Positions 1 through 8,570 of a stretch of DNA of 64,000 nucleotides are shown here, one piece after another (position 1 is the first letter of the stretch; each line of letters opens with the position of its first letter). Below the pieces are notes generated by a model that made no database searches, was not told the DNA's origin, and was given only the letters and a program-made list of their open reading frames with translations. The position numbers were made by a program, and so were the translations under genes. The DNA comes from Hymenobacter negativus (GTDB taxonomy: Bacteria > Bacteroidota > Bacteroidia > Cytophagales > Hymenobacteraceae): assembly GCF_017571495.1 (NCBI RefSeq), contig NZ_JAGETZ010000020.1, forward strand, positions 1-64,000, in the 5' to 3' direction.

Positions 1-29
1 GGCCCCGCTCCCTACAGGAAACAATGGCC

Positions 30-2666
30 TTAACCTGCTGAATTCGCAGTTTCGAACTCGTCCAGCTTGGCTATTGTGCCGGCAATGTTCTCGGTGAAGA
101 TGACGCCTACCCCACCCTCGGGCGTGTGCGCCAGGAGGTGGTCGATGGCGTCGGGCTCTTTTTCGATATAGGTAATTTTCAAGTCCGGCTTGTCGAGGCG
201 CAGGCCGCGCTCCATGATTTCGCGCAGGAACTCGGCCGATTTGCCGCGCAGGTCGCGGTCCTGGCGCAGAATCACTTCGTCGAAGATGCGGCCGGCGATG
301 CGGGCGAAGCCCAAGGTATCCTCGTCGCGGCGGTCGCCGAGGCCCGACACAATGCCGATTTTGTGGGTGGCCGTGGTGGCCTCCATGAACTCGGCGAATT
401 TGGTGATGCCCGCCGTGTTATGGGCGTAATCCACAATTACCTCAAATTTCGGAAATTTGTAGATGTTCATCCGGCCCGGCGTTTTGGTAGCTGACGGCAC
501 GAAAGTGCGCAAAGCGGTTTTGATGTCGTCTTTATCAAAACCCGCCAGATAGCCGGCCAATGCCGCTGCCAAGCAGTTCTCAATATTGAAGCCGGCGCGG
601 CCCTCAAACGTCACCGGAAACTCGGCGGCGCGGTCGATGCGCAGCTTGTAGCTGTTGCGGTAGATGGTCACATAGCCTTCCTCGTACACCGCCGCCACGC
701 CGCCCGCTTCTACGTGTTCCTGAATGCGGGGGCTGTTTTCGTTCATGCTGAACAGCGCCACGCGGCAGTCAACGGTGCGGGCCATGGCGTACACCAGGTC
801 GTCGTCGGCATTGAGCACGGCCCAGCCGTTTTTGCGCACAGTGCGGGGCAGTACGCCCTTCACGGCGGCCATTTCCTCCACGGTATAAATGTCACGCAGG
901 CCTAAGTGGTCGGCCGCCACGTTGGTCACCACCGCAATGTCGCAATTGTGAAAGCCCAAGCCCGAGCGCAGCATGCCGCCGCGCGCAGTTTCCAACACGG
1001 CGTAGTTCACCGTCGGGTCCTTCAGCACAAACTCGGCGCTTTGGCCGCCGGTGCAGTCTCCTTTTTGCAGCTGCACACCTTGAATGTAGATGCCGTCCGT
1101 GGTAGTGAAGCCTACTTTGTAGCCCTTGCTAGCCACCAAATGGGCGATGAGGCGCGTCGTAGTGGTTTTGCCATTGGTACCGGTCACGGCAATAATCGGA
1201 ATACGGGCCGTGCTGCCGGGCGGGAAAAGCATGTCGACTACGGGCGCAGCTACGTTGCGCGGCAAGCCATCGGCGGGCGAGATGTGCATGCGGAAACCGG
1301 GTGCGGCATTCACTTCAATCACGGCACCCCGGCTCTCGTTGAGGGGCACGGCAATATCGGTGGCCATCAGGTCGATGCCGCAGATATCCAGGCCCACAAT
1401 GCCGGCCACGCGTTCGGCCAGCAGCACGTTATAGGGGTGCATCTGGTCGGTTACGTCGGTAGCGGTGCCACCGGTGCTGATGTTGGCGGTGCTTTTCAGG
1501 TAGATTTCCTCGCCGGCCGGCAGCACCGACTTCAGAGTCAGCTTCCGGGCTTTCAGAATGTCCAGCGTATGCTTGTCGGCCTTAATGCTGGTGAGCACCT
1601 TTTCGTGACCAATGCCCCGGCGTGGGTCCTTGTTCACCTCATCAATGAGCTGCTGAATGGTGCTCTTGCCGTCGCCTGTTACGGCGGCCGGGGTGCGTTT
1701 GGCAGCGGCAATGAGCTTGCCGTTTACCACCAGCAAGCGAAAATCGAAGCCTTCGATAAACTGCTCCACAATCACGGCCCGCGAGTAGACCTGTGCGGCC
1801 ACCAAGCCTTCGGCGGCGTCCTTCCAGTTCATGATGCGGATGGTAGCGCCCTTGCCGTGGTTGCCGTCCAGCGGCTTGGTCACGATGGGGAAACCCAGCT
1901 CGTCAATCGCATCGCGCAGCCCTGCTTCCGAATACACGGTGGTGCCGCGCGGCACGGGCACGCCCGCATCGTTGAGCATGGCCTTGGTGCGGTTCTTATT
2001 GCCAGCCACTTCCACGCCCGCGTGCGAAGTCAGACTGGTGGTAGTGGCCCAGATGCGGCGCTGGTTCACGCCATAACCCAGCTGAATGATGTTGCTATTC
2101 TTGAGCTGGATATAAGGGATGTTACGCGAAGCCGCCTCAGCCACGATGCTGTAGGTGCTGGGCCCAAAGAATTCATCCTCCCGAATTTCATGTAGTTCGT
2201 CGATGATGGGCTTCAGGTCCACCTTTTCCTTCTTGCACAGGGCTTCCACAACTTCAACCGCTGCTTCGACGGCACGCCGGCCGGCGCGCTCCTCCTGGTA
2301 AGCAAATACCACGTACTCCACTCCTTCCTCGTGCGCCGGGTAGCTCTTGCCCCAGTACACCGACATCGCCGCCTGGCGCTGCAATTCCAGTGCTACGTGC
2401 TGAATGACGTAGCCCAGCGGCTCGCCGTCATTCAGCGCTTCCAGCGTTAGGGGCTGGTGCTTGGCGGCCTGCTTGCCGCTCATCCCCCCTGGCTGCACCT
2501 GGCCGATGTTCGGAAATAGCTTTATCAGCCGGGCCGGAAAGCCCGAAATCGCATTCGACCACTGGCCGGCATTTTCCTGCAAGTCAACTTTAGCAACAAT
2601 GAGCTTGTGGTGCTTAACCGACCAATAGCTCGGCCCGCGCATGGTGCGGAGGTCAATAATTTTCAT
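30..2666 (-). CDS. cphA: Cyanophycin synthetase
   Basis: Polymerises aspartate and arginine into cyanophycin, a nitrogen, carbon and energy reserve, using ATP for both additions. The 878-residue length is normal for CphA. An N-terminal domain (about 1-215) is followed by an ATP-grasp domain (about 224-478) with KPLDGNHGKG at 264-273 and EVNAAPGFRMH at 451-461, then a Mur-ligase-like domain with P-loop GTNGKTTT at 496-503. The ATG start gives the usual MKIIDLR beginning. It stands alone on its strand. The partner genes often found beside cphA (cyanophycinase, a second cphA) are not in the window but could lie beyond the left edge, since this gene ends 30 bases from it. Family and substrate are confident. 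In vivo polymer production is inference. Confidence 0.96.
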   Translation of the reverse strand: MKIIDLRTMRGPSYWSVKHHKLIVAKVDLQENAGQWSNAISGFPARLIKLFPNIGQVQPGGMSGKQAAKHQPLTLEALNDGEPLGYVIQHVALELQRQAAMSVYWGKSYPAHEEGVEYVVFAYQEERAGRRAVEAAVEVVEALCKKEKVDLKPIIDELHEIREDEFFGPSTYSIVAEAASRNIPYIQLKNSNIIQLGYGVNQRRIWATTTSLTSHAGVEVAGNKNRTKAMLNDAGVPVPRGTTVYSEAGLRDAIDELGFPIVTKPLDGNHGKGATIRIMNWKDAAEGLVAAQVYSRAVIVEQFIEGFDFRLLVVNGKLIAAAKRTPAAVTGDGKSTIQQLIDEVNKDPRRGIGHEKVLTSIKADKHTLDILKARKLTLKSVLPAGEEIYLKSTANISTGGTATDVTDQMHPYNVLLAERVAGIVGLDICGIDLMATDIAVPLNESRGAVIEVNAAPGFRMHISPADGLPRNVAAPVVDMLFPPGSTARIPIIAVTGTNGKTTTTRLIAHLVASKGYKVGFTTTDGIYIQGVQLQKGDCTGGQSAEFVLKDPTVNYAVLETARGGMLRSGLGFHNCDIAVVTNVAADHLGLRDIYTVEEMAAVKGVLPRTVRKNGWAVLNADDDLVYAMARTVDCRVALFSMNENSPRIQEHVEAGGVAAVYEEGYVTIYRNSYKLRIDRAAEFPVTFEGRAGFNIENCLAAALAGYLAGFDKDDIKTALRTFVPSATKTPGRMNIYKFPKFEVIVDYAHNTAGITKFAEFMEATTATHKIGIVSGLGDRRDEDTLGFARIAGRIFDEVILRQDRDLRGKSAEFLREIMERGLRLDKPDLKITYIEKEPDAIDHLLAHTPEGGVGVIFTENIAGTIAKLDEFETANSAG

Positions 2667-2859
2667 AAGGTGTTCAAGGTGGTTAGGGCGACAGGTTCGT
2701 AGCTAAGTACGGGCATGGCCCATCTTAGCTACGAAATGTAGGCACAATGCCGCCGAAAACCCGCAAATCAACTCGTCAGGCCTTAAAAAAACCATGAACG
2801 CTTCTAGCTAGGGGCTCCCTCGGCTGCAATGCAGGTTTCATCCCAGACATGCCAGCTTT

Positions 2860-3579
2860 TTAGCGCACTTCCATCTTGTCGAAACTGGCAATGCCATGGG
2901 CAATGGTCCCCTCACCTAGTTCTTTTGCGCCTTGGTCCCACGGATGAACCTTATCTGCACAGCGCACAGTATCATCTGGATAGCTCTCGGCATACATGGC
3001 GGGGGAATAGACTTCGTCCGCAACTTTCACCCCACTCAACGTATGAGCGCGGGCGTGCAATTCCTTATTCAGCCACAGGCGTGCTTCGTTGAATTGATAA
3101 ACAATTGTTCCATCGGCATGGCGAGTGAATCCCCATTTATCTTTTCGGTTCATCACTGGAATTATCAGCACTTCGGCTACATGGGCTGTATCGCGAGCCC
3201 AATGGGCAACGCGCAGAATATTGGCTAGTACCTGCCGTGGCTCCGTCTGCGGCAAGTCATTTGTTCCGTAAGCTATTCCCAAAATCACCCGCTGCCCAGC
3301 CGGAATCGTCCGTAAAGAATCCAACAACTGTTTCTGACGCCTTTGCATGAACTGGATTGCGCTTTCGGCGGCCCAACCCAGCCGCATGTAGGTAGTGGGC
3401 GTAGCTAAAGCACGTACGGCAAAGTCGCCGGGAGAATTTCCACCATTATTCCGTGACCCGAACGTGATGGAATCCCCTATCTGAATATAAACGACGTTGC
3501 TTTTGGGCACCTTTTTATAATGATGGCAGCCAGCCAGCACAAGTATTGCAACTAAAAAAGCACAGTGCTTTACTTTCAT
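2860..3579 (-). CDS. SGNH/GDSL-type hydrolase lipoprotein
   Basis: A 239-residue predicted lipoprotein. The N-terminus has a short hydrophobic stretch ending in the lipobox LVLAGC, so it should be acylated and held in the membrane. Block I is IGDSITFG (nucleophile serine), block III is YGTNDL, and block V is the DKVHP segment near the C-terminus supplying Asp and His. This is the SGNH esterase layout; the substrate (acyl ester, carbohydrate acetyl ester or lipid) cannot be read from sequence. I chose the ATG at 3579 because it puts the signal peptide at the very N-terminus; a TTG 15 bases upstream is possible. A long hairpin (3611-3662) and tRNA-Cys lie just upstream, so it is probably transcribed separately. 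Confidence 0.8.
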   Translation of the reverse strand: MKVKHCAFLVAILVLAGCHHYKKVPKSNVVYIQIGDSITFGSRNNGGNSPGDFAVRALATPTTYMRLGWAAESAIQFMQRRQKQLLDSLRTIPAGQRVILGIAYGTNDLPQTEPRQVLANILRVAHWARDTAHVAEVLIIPVMNRKDKWGFTRHADGTIVYQFNEARLWLNKELHARAHTLSGVKVADEVYSPAMYAESYPDDTVRCADKVHPWDQGAKELGEGTIAHGIASFDKMEVR

Positions 3580-3610
3580 GGCACATCTGTTCAACTCCTA
3601 ACCAACTAGC

Positions 3611-3662
3611 TCAAAATGACAATCCCCTTGTAAGAAATCTTACAAGGGGATTGTCATTTTGA
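3611..3662. terminator. Perfect 25-bp inverted repeat next to tRNA-Cys
   Basis: Arms 3611-3635 and 3638-3662 are exact reverse complements around a 2-base centre. The element starts one base from the 3' end of tRNA-Cys (minus strand). It is placed to end or process the tRNA transcript, but it is longer and more perfect than an ordinary terminator and has no clear U tract beyond the stem. Confidence 0.6.
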
Positions 3663-3663
3663 G

Positions 3664-3734
3664 AGGTGACGAGCGGATTCGAACCGCTGTAGGAGGTTTT
3701 GCAGACCTCTACCTAGCCACTCGGTCACGTCACC
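3664..3734 (-). tRNA. tRNA-Cys (GCA)
   Basis: Read on the minus strand, the acceptor stem pairs GGTGACG with CGTCACC. The anticodon stem GAGGT/ACCTC encloses the loop CTGCAAA, giving anticodon GCA. The T arm contains GGTTCGAATCC. The discriminator base is U, as expected for tRNA-Cys. The 3' CCA is not encoded (CTC follows), so it must be added enzymatically. The length is 71 nt. Confidence 0.96.
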
Positions 3735-3755
3735 ATTTGTGGTCTTTTGGGAGCG

Positions 3756-3786
3756 CAAAGGTAGGCAGCCCGTTTGGCGTAGGCAA
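3756..3786 (-). promoter_or_regulatory. Bacteroidota-type promoter for tRNA-Cys
   Basis: The minus strand carries TACCTTTG at 3763-3756, an exact match to the -7 consensus TAnnTTTG, with TTG at 3786-3784 as a -33 element 20 bases upstream. The -7 box ends 21 bases before the mature tRNA 5' end, which leaves a short leader for RNase P to remove. Confidence 0.65.
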
Positions 3787-3798
3787 GGTTTGGAACAT

Positions 3799-3833
3799 AA
3801 AAAAAGCCCCGGCGTTACGGCCGGGGCTCTTTC
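3799..3833 (-). terminator. Rho-independent terminator of rpsA
   Basis: Just past the rpsA stop, the minus strand has AGCCCCGG pairing with CCGGGGCT (plus-strand arms 3821-3828 and 3805-3812), followed by a run of U residues. GC-rich hairpin plus T tract is the classic layout. Confidence 0.85.
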
Positions 3834-3850
3834 TCAATCAAAGTCAAGCA

Positions 3851-5935
3851 CTAAGCTTTGGCTTCGCCGTCCTTTTTGTCGGCGTCGTCGCCGGCAACCA
3901 GGCCTTTGGCTTTATCCACTAGGTCGCCGGCTACTTCCGAAGCCTTAGCGAAAGCTTCCGAGTGCGTCACAGCGTCTACAGCGTCGGCAGCAGCGTGCTT
4001 CACGGTATCAACAGCAGCAGCAGCGGCACCGCTGATGCTGGCTAGAATACCACCCTCTTCAGCAGCAGGAGCGGCTTCGGCTTTGGGAGCCTTAGCAGCG
4101 GCGGCGAGCTTCTGCTCACCCGCTTTGCGCTCGTTGCCCATCATCTGGTCGCGCAGGGCGCTCAACGCATCGAGGTCGCCGAGGGTCGACTTCTCTTCGG
4201 TCTTCTTCAGGTCGCTGATTTTACCTTCACCCTGAGGTTCACCGCCTTTGGCGTTGGTTTTCTTCTTGAACTTGGCGTTGCGGCTGTCGTCTTCAGCAGC
4301 GGCTTCCTTGTTGTAAACAGCCGTGTGCGAGAGCACAATGCGGCGGTCATCCTTCGAGAACTCCGTTACGCGGAAGTCGAGCGACTCACCGTTTTCGGCA
4401 GTCGTGCCGTCTTCCTTCACCAAAGACTTGGGGTAAGCAAAGCCCTCGATGCCATAAGGCAATTCGAGTACCGCGCCACGCTCCGACTTCTCAGTGATGG
4501 TAGCCTTGTGAACCGAACCGGGGGTGAACACCGTCTGGAAGGTATCCCAGGGGTTTTCTTCCAGCTGCTTGTGGCCCAGGGCCAGGCGACGGGCACCCAG
4601 GTCCAGCTCCAGAACAACTACGTCCAGCTTGTCGCCCACCTTCACCATTTCGGAGGGGTGTTTGATTTTCTTGGTCCAGCTCAGGTCTGACACGTGCACG
4701 AGCCCGTCTACACCCTCTTCCAGTTCTACAAACAGGCCGAAGTTGGTCAGGTTACGCACGGTGCCGCTATGCTTGGTGCCTACGGCGTAGGTACCAGCGA
4801 AGTCGCCACGGGTCCAAGGGTCTTCGGTCAGCTGCTTGATGCCGAGGCTCATCTTGCGGTCTTCGCGGTCGAGCGTCAGAATCTGCGCTTCTACCGTGTC
4901 GCCCTGCTTGATGAAGTCCTGCGGGTTGCGCAGGTGCTGGCTCCAGCTCATTTCCGAAACGTGGATGAGGCCTTCTACGCCCGGTACCACTTCCATGAAT
5001 GCGCCGTAGTCGGCCACGTTCACGATGCGGCCCGACACTTTCGAACCCGGCTGCAGGTCGGCCGGCAGCGAATCCCACGGGTGGGGAGTCAGCTGCTTCA
5101 AGCCCAGTGAAATACGCTTCTTGGCTTCGTCGAAGTCCAGAACCACGATGTTCAGCTTCTGGTCCAGGGTCAGCACTTCGCTCGGGTGAGCGATACGGCC
5201 CCACGAGATGTCCGTGATGTGCAGCAGACCGTCGACACCGCCGAGGTCGATGAACACGCCGAAGTTGGTCATGTTCTTGATGTTGCCTTCCAGAATCTGA
5301 CCTTTTTCGAGGTTGTTCAGGATGGCCTCACGCTGCTTCTCGAGGTCTTTCTCGATTAGTACTTTGTGCGAAACCACGACGTTGTCGAAAGCAGAGTTGA
5401 TTTTCACAACTTTCACTTCCATGCGACGGCCAACATAAATGTCGAAGTCGCGGATGGGCTTCACGTCGATTTGCGAGCCGGGCAGGAAGGCTTCCACGCC
5501 GTCGAGCTCCATGATGAGGCCGCCTTTGGTGCGACGCTTCACCACACCTTCGAGGATGGTATCCAACTCGAGGGCATCGTAAATAGCCTTCCAGGCTTGC
5601 TTGATTTTAGCCTTCTTGCGGCTCAGGATGAGCTGGCCGTTGATATCTTCCTGGTCTTCGATGAATACCTCCACCTCGTCACCGATTTTCAGGTCGGGCA
5701 GGTCGCGGAATTCAGTAATCGACACGAGGCCGTCCGATTTGAAGCCGATGTTCAGGATTACGTCGCGGTCGGTGATGCCTACCACGGTGCCCTTCACAAC
5801 TTCTTCTTCCTGTACGGTCGTCAGCGTGTCGCCGTACATTTTCTCCATCTCGGCACGCTGGTCCGAAGAGTAATTTCCACCAAAACCGGTGGCTCCGACG
5901 TTATCCCAGTCGAAATCGTCAACTAATTCTGCCAT
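3851..5935 (-). CDS. rpsA: 30S ribosomal protein S1
   Basis: Binds mRNA at the small ribosomal subunit and helps load structured or leader-poor messages, which matters in Bacteroidota where Shine-Dalgarno pairing is little used. I count six S1/OB repeats; conserved segments include NFGVFIDLGGVDGLLHITDI (third), DYGAFMEV (fourth) and NFGLFVELEEGVDGLVHVSD (fifth). The first, second and sixth are more divergent, as usual. The ATG at 5935 gives MAELVDDFDWD, and the in-frame extension upstream does not look like protein. At 694 residues it is longer than typical homologues because of a tail of about 165 residues rich in Ala, Lys and Glu. A TACCTTTG box lies about 110 bases upstream, and a terminator follows. 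Confidence 0.96.
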   Translation of the reverse strand: MAELVDDFDWDNVGATGFGGNYSSDQRAEMEKMYGDTLTTVQEEEVVKGTVVGITDRDVILNIGFKSDGLVSITEFRDLPDLKIGDEVEVFIEDQEDINGQLILSRKKAKIKQAWKAIYDALELDTILEGVVKRRTKGGLIMELDGVEAFLPGSQIDVKPIRDFDIYVGRRMEVKVVKINSAFDNVVVSHKVLIEKDLEKQREAILNNLEKGQILEGNIKNMTNFGVFIDLGGVDGLLHITDISWGRIAHPSEVLTLDQKLNIVVLDFDEAKKRISLGLKQLTPHPWDSLPADLQPGSKVSGRIVNVADYGAFMEVVPGVEGLIHVSEMSWSQHLRNPQDFIKQGDTVEAQILTLDREDRKMSLGIKQLTEDPWTRGDFAGTYAVGTKHSGTVRNLTNFGLFVELEEGVDGLVHVSDLSWTKKIKHPSEMVKVGDKLDVVVLELDLGARRLALGHKQLEENPWDTFQTVFTPGSVHKATITEKSERGAVLELPYGIEGFAYPKSLVKEDGTTAENGESLDFRVTEFSKDDRRIVLSHTAVYNKEAAAEDDSRNAKFKKKTNAKGGEPQGEGKISDLKKTEEKSTLGDLDALSALRDQMMGNERKAGEQKLAAAAKAPKAEAAPAAEEGGILASISGAAAAAVDTVKHAAADAVDAVTHSEAFAKASEVAGDLVDKAKGLVAGDDADKKDGEAKA

Positions 5936-6267
5936 AATAGCTTGCGGGCTTCTGTTTTTAAACGCGGCGGCCGAAGCCCGGGCTTCCGCGCAGTTTGTTT
6001 GATGCACTTGCTGGTAATTAAGCAAGGCCCGCCACCCTGGCGGGGCCGCAAAGGTACGGGTTATCAAGCTCTTTTGCTAGTTGCATCCTAGACTAAAGCA
6101 GGAATTTCCTACCCTCGCCGGCATAGTAATTACATGCGAACCTGTTCCGTAGTCAGAGGATTATGTGAGACGGATGCGAAACATTTAGCAATGGGCTAGT
6201 AGAATCTAAACCTTATTCCGCTCCTTATACGTCAACATAAGCCCTAGCTCTTTGGAGAGGACAGAAA
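5936..6267. other. Intergenic region carrying the rpsA leader
   Basis: 332 bases between the start of rpsA and the stop of the next minus-strand gene. The half nearest rpsA is its probable leader, with a -7 box at 6049-6056. I see no ORF, tRNA or strong hairpin in the remainder. Confidence 0.5.
6049..6056 (-). promoter_or_regulatory. -7 promoter element for rpsA
   Basis: The minus strand reads TACCTTTG, identical to the tRNA-Cys -7 box. No convincing TTG lies 19-21 bases upstream. It predicts a leader of roughly 110 nt, long enough for the autogenous control known for S1 in other bacteria; that control is inference here. Confidence 0.45.
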
Positions 6268-7512
6268 TCAGCGAACCGCTACGCTGCTTGCGGGCAACGG
6301 CAAGTCCTCACGCAACAATGGCCGCAACTCCGCCAAGGGCACGAATAAGGTGACTGCTCCATAGTGCTCAGCAGCTACGGCGTTGGGCTCATACCCAAAA
6401 AGCACTCCACCTGGGGTGAGGCAGATGTTGGTGGAAACGGGCATTTTTCCAGCCATTAACCCACCTTCGAGCGGTTCGGTAGCGGAGAGGCCCAGCTCCT
6501 TGCGCAGATGCTGTTCGAGCACCGGAACCAGTTGGGCGCGGGTGCCCGGCAGGAAGACGTCGTCGAAGGATAAGACGCGCCCTGAGCGGAGGTCGTAGCT
6601 GCGGAATCGGGTAGTTAAGTGGCCCCGGTTACCTCCTTGATACTCATACAGGGGAAACGCCAAGCTAAGCAGCGGCGGCTGGTGCACCATAACGTTGGCG
6701 GTGCTTCGCTGCTGGTACGTGAGGGCGTAGCGAGGCATTTCCTCTTCCGAACTACCGGGCGCAGGCCGCAGGTCTGCCGCGTCGGCGCGATAGGTGCGGA
6801 TATAGGCCTGCCGCTGGCTGCGCCACAGGGCTTCTAAAGAGGCCGGTGCGGGCATGCTGGCGCTGGTGTCGCCGCGTTCTGACCGCAGGATGTTGGCGGC
6901 CAACAGCTGGTTGGCTGGCGTGTTTGCGGCGGGGCCGGTAGGCACAAGTCCCTGCAGGTTCAATTCGGCGTAGGGAGAGTTCGGCTCGCTGGGGAAAGCC
7001 AGTATTTTCTCCACGTGCAGGACTACGGAAAACCCGAGTCCATCAGGAGCGGAACTCACCCGCTGGAGCTGCAGGGGCTGGCCAGCCCGGGTGCCAGTCC
7101 AACTGCCATTGGCTTCGCGGTGCAAGTGCCAGGTATAGTCTTTTTCAGGTTGGTCCGGTGAAGTGGGGCCGCTATCGCCCAGTAGCAGGCTATCCGGCGA
7201 AGGATTGGAACGTTCTCTCAACTCGTGAACCTGCCCGTCGGAGCCGTAGTAATAGGCCGCTAATCCTTCGGCTTCAAACTCCTCGGCTACGGGTACGCGC
7301 GTCAGGTGCAGGGTGAAGCTGTCGGCAGCTGCGGCGAAACGGCCGCGGTAGGTTTCGTAGGAAGTGGCAGGGGTGGTGGCCCCTGGCAATGCCACCGGCT
7401 TGCTGGCAGCAGCCTTGGTGACAGCGGTGTCGGGTTGTTTGGTCTTGGATTGGCAGCCGGCCAAGGCCAATAACAGGACGGCTGATAGGCGAGCAGAGGA
7501 ACTCAAGGACAT
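6268..7512 (-). CDS. Lipoprotein with C-terminal DUF3298-like domain
   Basis: A 414-residue predicted lipoprotein. The chosen ATG gives MSLSSSARLSAVLLLALAGC, a signal peptide with lipobox ALAGC; the in-frame upstream extension would bury it. A low-complexity linker follows. The C-terminal third resembles DUF3298 (found in RsiV and PdaC-type proteins), with the region YEYQGGNRGH then FRSYDLRSGRVLSFDDVFLPG, and a late segment ending VTLFVPLAELRPLL. RsiV binds lysozyme; nothing here shows that this protein does, and no sigma factor is adjacent. It diverges from the alpha/beta hydrolase gene with about 140 bases between starts. Confidence 0.7.
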   Translation of the reverse strand: MSLSSSARLSAVLLLALAGCQSKTKQPDTAVTKAAASKPVALPGATTPATSYETYRGRFAAAADSFTLHLTRVPVAEEFEAEGLAAYYYGSDGQVHELRERSNPSPDSLLLGDSGPTSPDQPEKDYTWHLHREANGSWTGTRAGQPLQLQRVSSAPDGLGFSVVLHVEKILAFPSEPNSPYAELNLQGLVPTGPAANTPANQLLAANILRSERGDTSASMPAPASLEALWRSQRQAYIRTYRADAADLRPAPGSSEEEMPRYALTYQQRSTANVMVHQPPLLSLAFPLYEYQGGNRGHLTTRFRSYDLRSGRVLSFDDVFLPGTRAQLVPVLEQHLRKELGLSATEPLEGGLMAGKMPVSTNICLTPGGVLFGYEPNAVAAEHYGAVTLFVPLAELRPLLREDLPLPASSVAVR

Positions 7513-7651
7513 GAAGGCGCAGAAAGTAAATACAGGCGCTGCAAGGTACTGCCTGCTGGTGAGGCTGTGCCAGAAATCTGGACGGTATTTCCATCCCTCG
7601 GGCCGCATCGGCTCGTAACCACTTCATCCATCTTACACTTCAATTTCACAA

Positions 7652-8491
7652 ATGGCTATTTTAAAAGCAGGAACCGATACGGCCGGGCATCCGGTCAATA
7701 TTTTCTACGAAGACTGGGGCCAGGGTGCGCCAGTAGTGCTCATCCACGGCTGGCCGCTCGACCATACCATGTGGGAGCATCAGGCAGTAGCGTTGGCCCA
7801 GGCCGGGTACCGCGTTATTGCCTACGACCGCCGCGGTTTTGGCCGCTCTTCGCGTCCCTGGGGCGGCTACGACTACGATACGCTGGCGTCCGACCTCAAC
7901 GCTCTGCTTACTGAGCTTAACCTGACCGGTGTGACGCTGGTGGGCTTTTCGATGGGCGGCGGCGAGATTGCCCGCTACATTGGCAACTACGGCCAAGACC
8001 GGCTGGCTCGCGTGGCCTTCGTGAGCGCCGTGACGCCCTATATGCTCCAGACCAGCGACAACCCCGACGGAGTGCCGCAAAAGGTGTTCGACCAGATGCA
8101 CGACGGCATCAAAAAGGACCGGTTTGCTTTCCTCGAGGGCTTCGCAAAGGATTTCTACGGCCAGAGCCTCATCAGCCACCCAGTGAGCCAAGCCGTGCTG
8201 AACTGGAATCAGACCGTGACCACTCTGGCCGCACCTAACGCTACGGACGAGTGCGTCACCTCATTCTCAGGCACCGATTTCCGCGATGACTTGAAAAAAG
8301 TAACCGTGCCGACTTTGGTTATTCACGGCGACAAGGACCAGACGGTGCCTTATGAGGTGAGCGGCGCACGTACGGCCAAAATGGTAGCAGGGGCTGAACT
8401 CAAGGTGTACGAAGGTGCTCCCCACGGCCTGTTCTTTACCGATAAGGACCAGTTGACGAAAGACCTACTGGCTTTTGCAGGGAGTAAGTAA
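7652..8491 (+). CDS. Alpha/beta hydrolase, cofactor-free haloperoxidase type
   Basis: A cytosolic 279-residue alpha/beta hydrolase with no signal peptide. The oxyanion region is IHGWPLDH, the nucleophile Ser100 lies in GFSMGG, the acid Asp is in HGDKDQTVP and the base His in APHGLF. Sequence and length fit the non-heme chloroperoxidase/arylesterase group, which hydrolyse esters and form peracids as a side reaction. The natural substrate is unknown. The stop codon is the first part of a long palindrome shared with the convergent desaturase gene. Confidence 0.85.
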   Translation: MAILKAGTDTAGHPVNIFYEDWGQGAPVVLIHGWPLDHTMWEHQAVALAQAGYRVIAYDRRGFGRSSRPWGGYDYDTLASDLNALLTELNLTGVTLVGFSMGGGEIARYIGNYGQDRLARVAFVSAVTPYMLQTSDNPDGVPQKVFDQMHDGIKKDRFAFLEGFAKDFYGQSLISHPVSQAVLNWNQTVTTLAAPNATDECVTSFSGTDFRDDLKKVTVPTLVIHGDKDQTVPYEVSGARTAKMVAGAELKVYEGAPHGLFFTDKDQLTKDLLAFAGSK

Positions 8492-8570
8492 AGCATCACC
8501 AACAGATTTAAATAAAAAGCCCCAACGCAGCTACGTTGGGGCTTTTTATTTAAATCTGTTGGTGATGCTT
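8491..8570. terminator. Stop-to-stop palindrome, 37-bp perfect arms
   Basis: Arms 8491-8527 and 8534-8570 are exact reverse complements around a 6-base centre. The core is a GC stem (AGCCCCAACG / CGTTGGGGCT) flanked by A and T tracts, so it can terminate in both directions. It begins within the hydrolase stop codon and ends within the desaturase stop codon. Confidence 0.85.

Noticed and set aside
906..2195. A 429-codon frame antisense to cphA
   Set aside because: Shadow of cphA; no family match and His/Gly/Ala-rich composition.
3611..3735. Integration site (att) at tRNA-Cys
   Set aside because: The palindrome touches the tRNA, but no duplicated tRNA 3' end, integrase or element is present in the window.
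6268..7608. Longer form of the DUF3298 lipoprotein from an upstream start
   Set aside because: The extension would put 32 residues before a clear lipoprotein signal peptide, so the ATG at 7512 was used.
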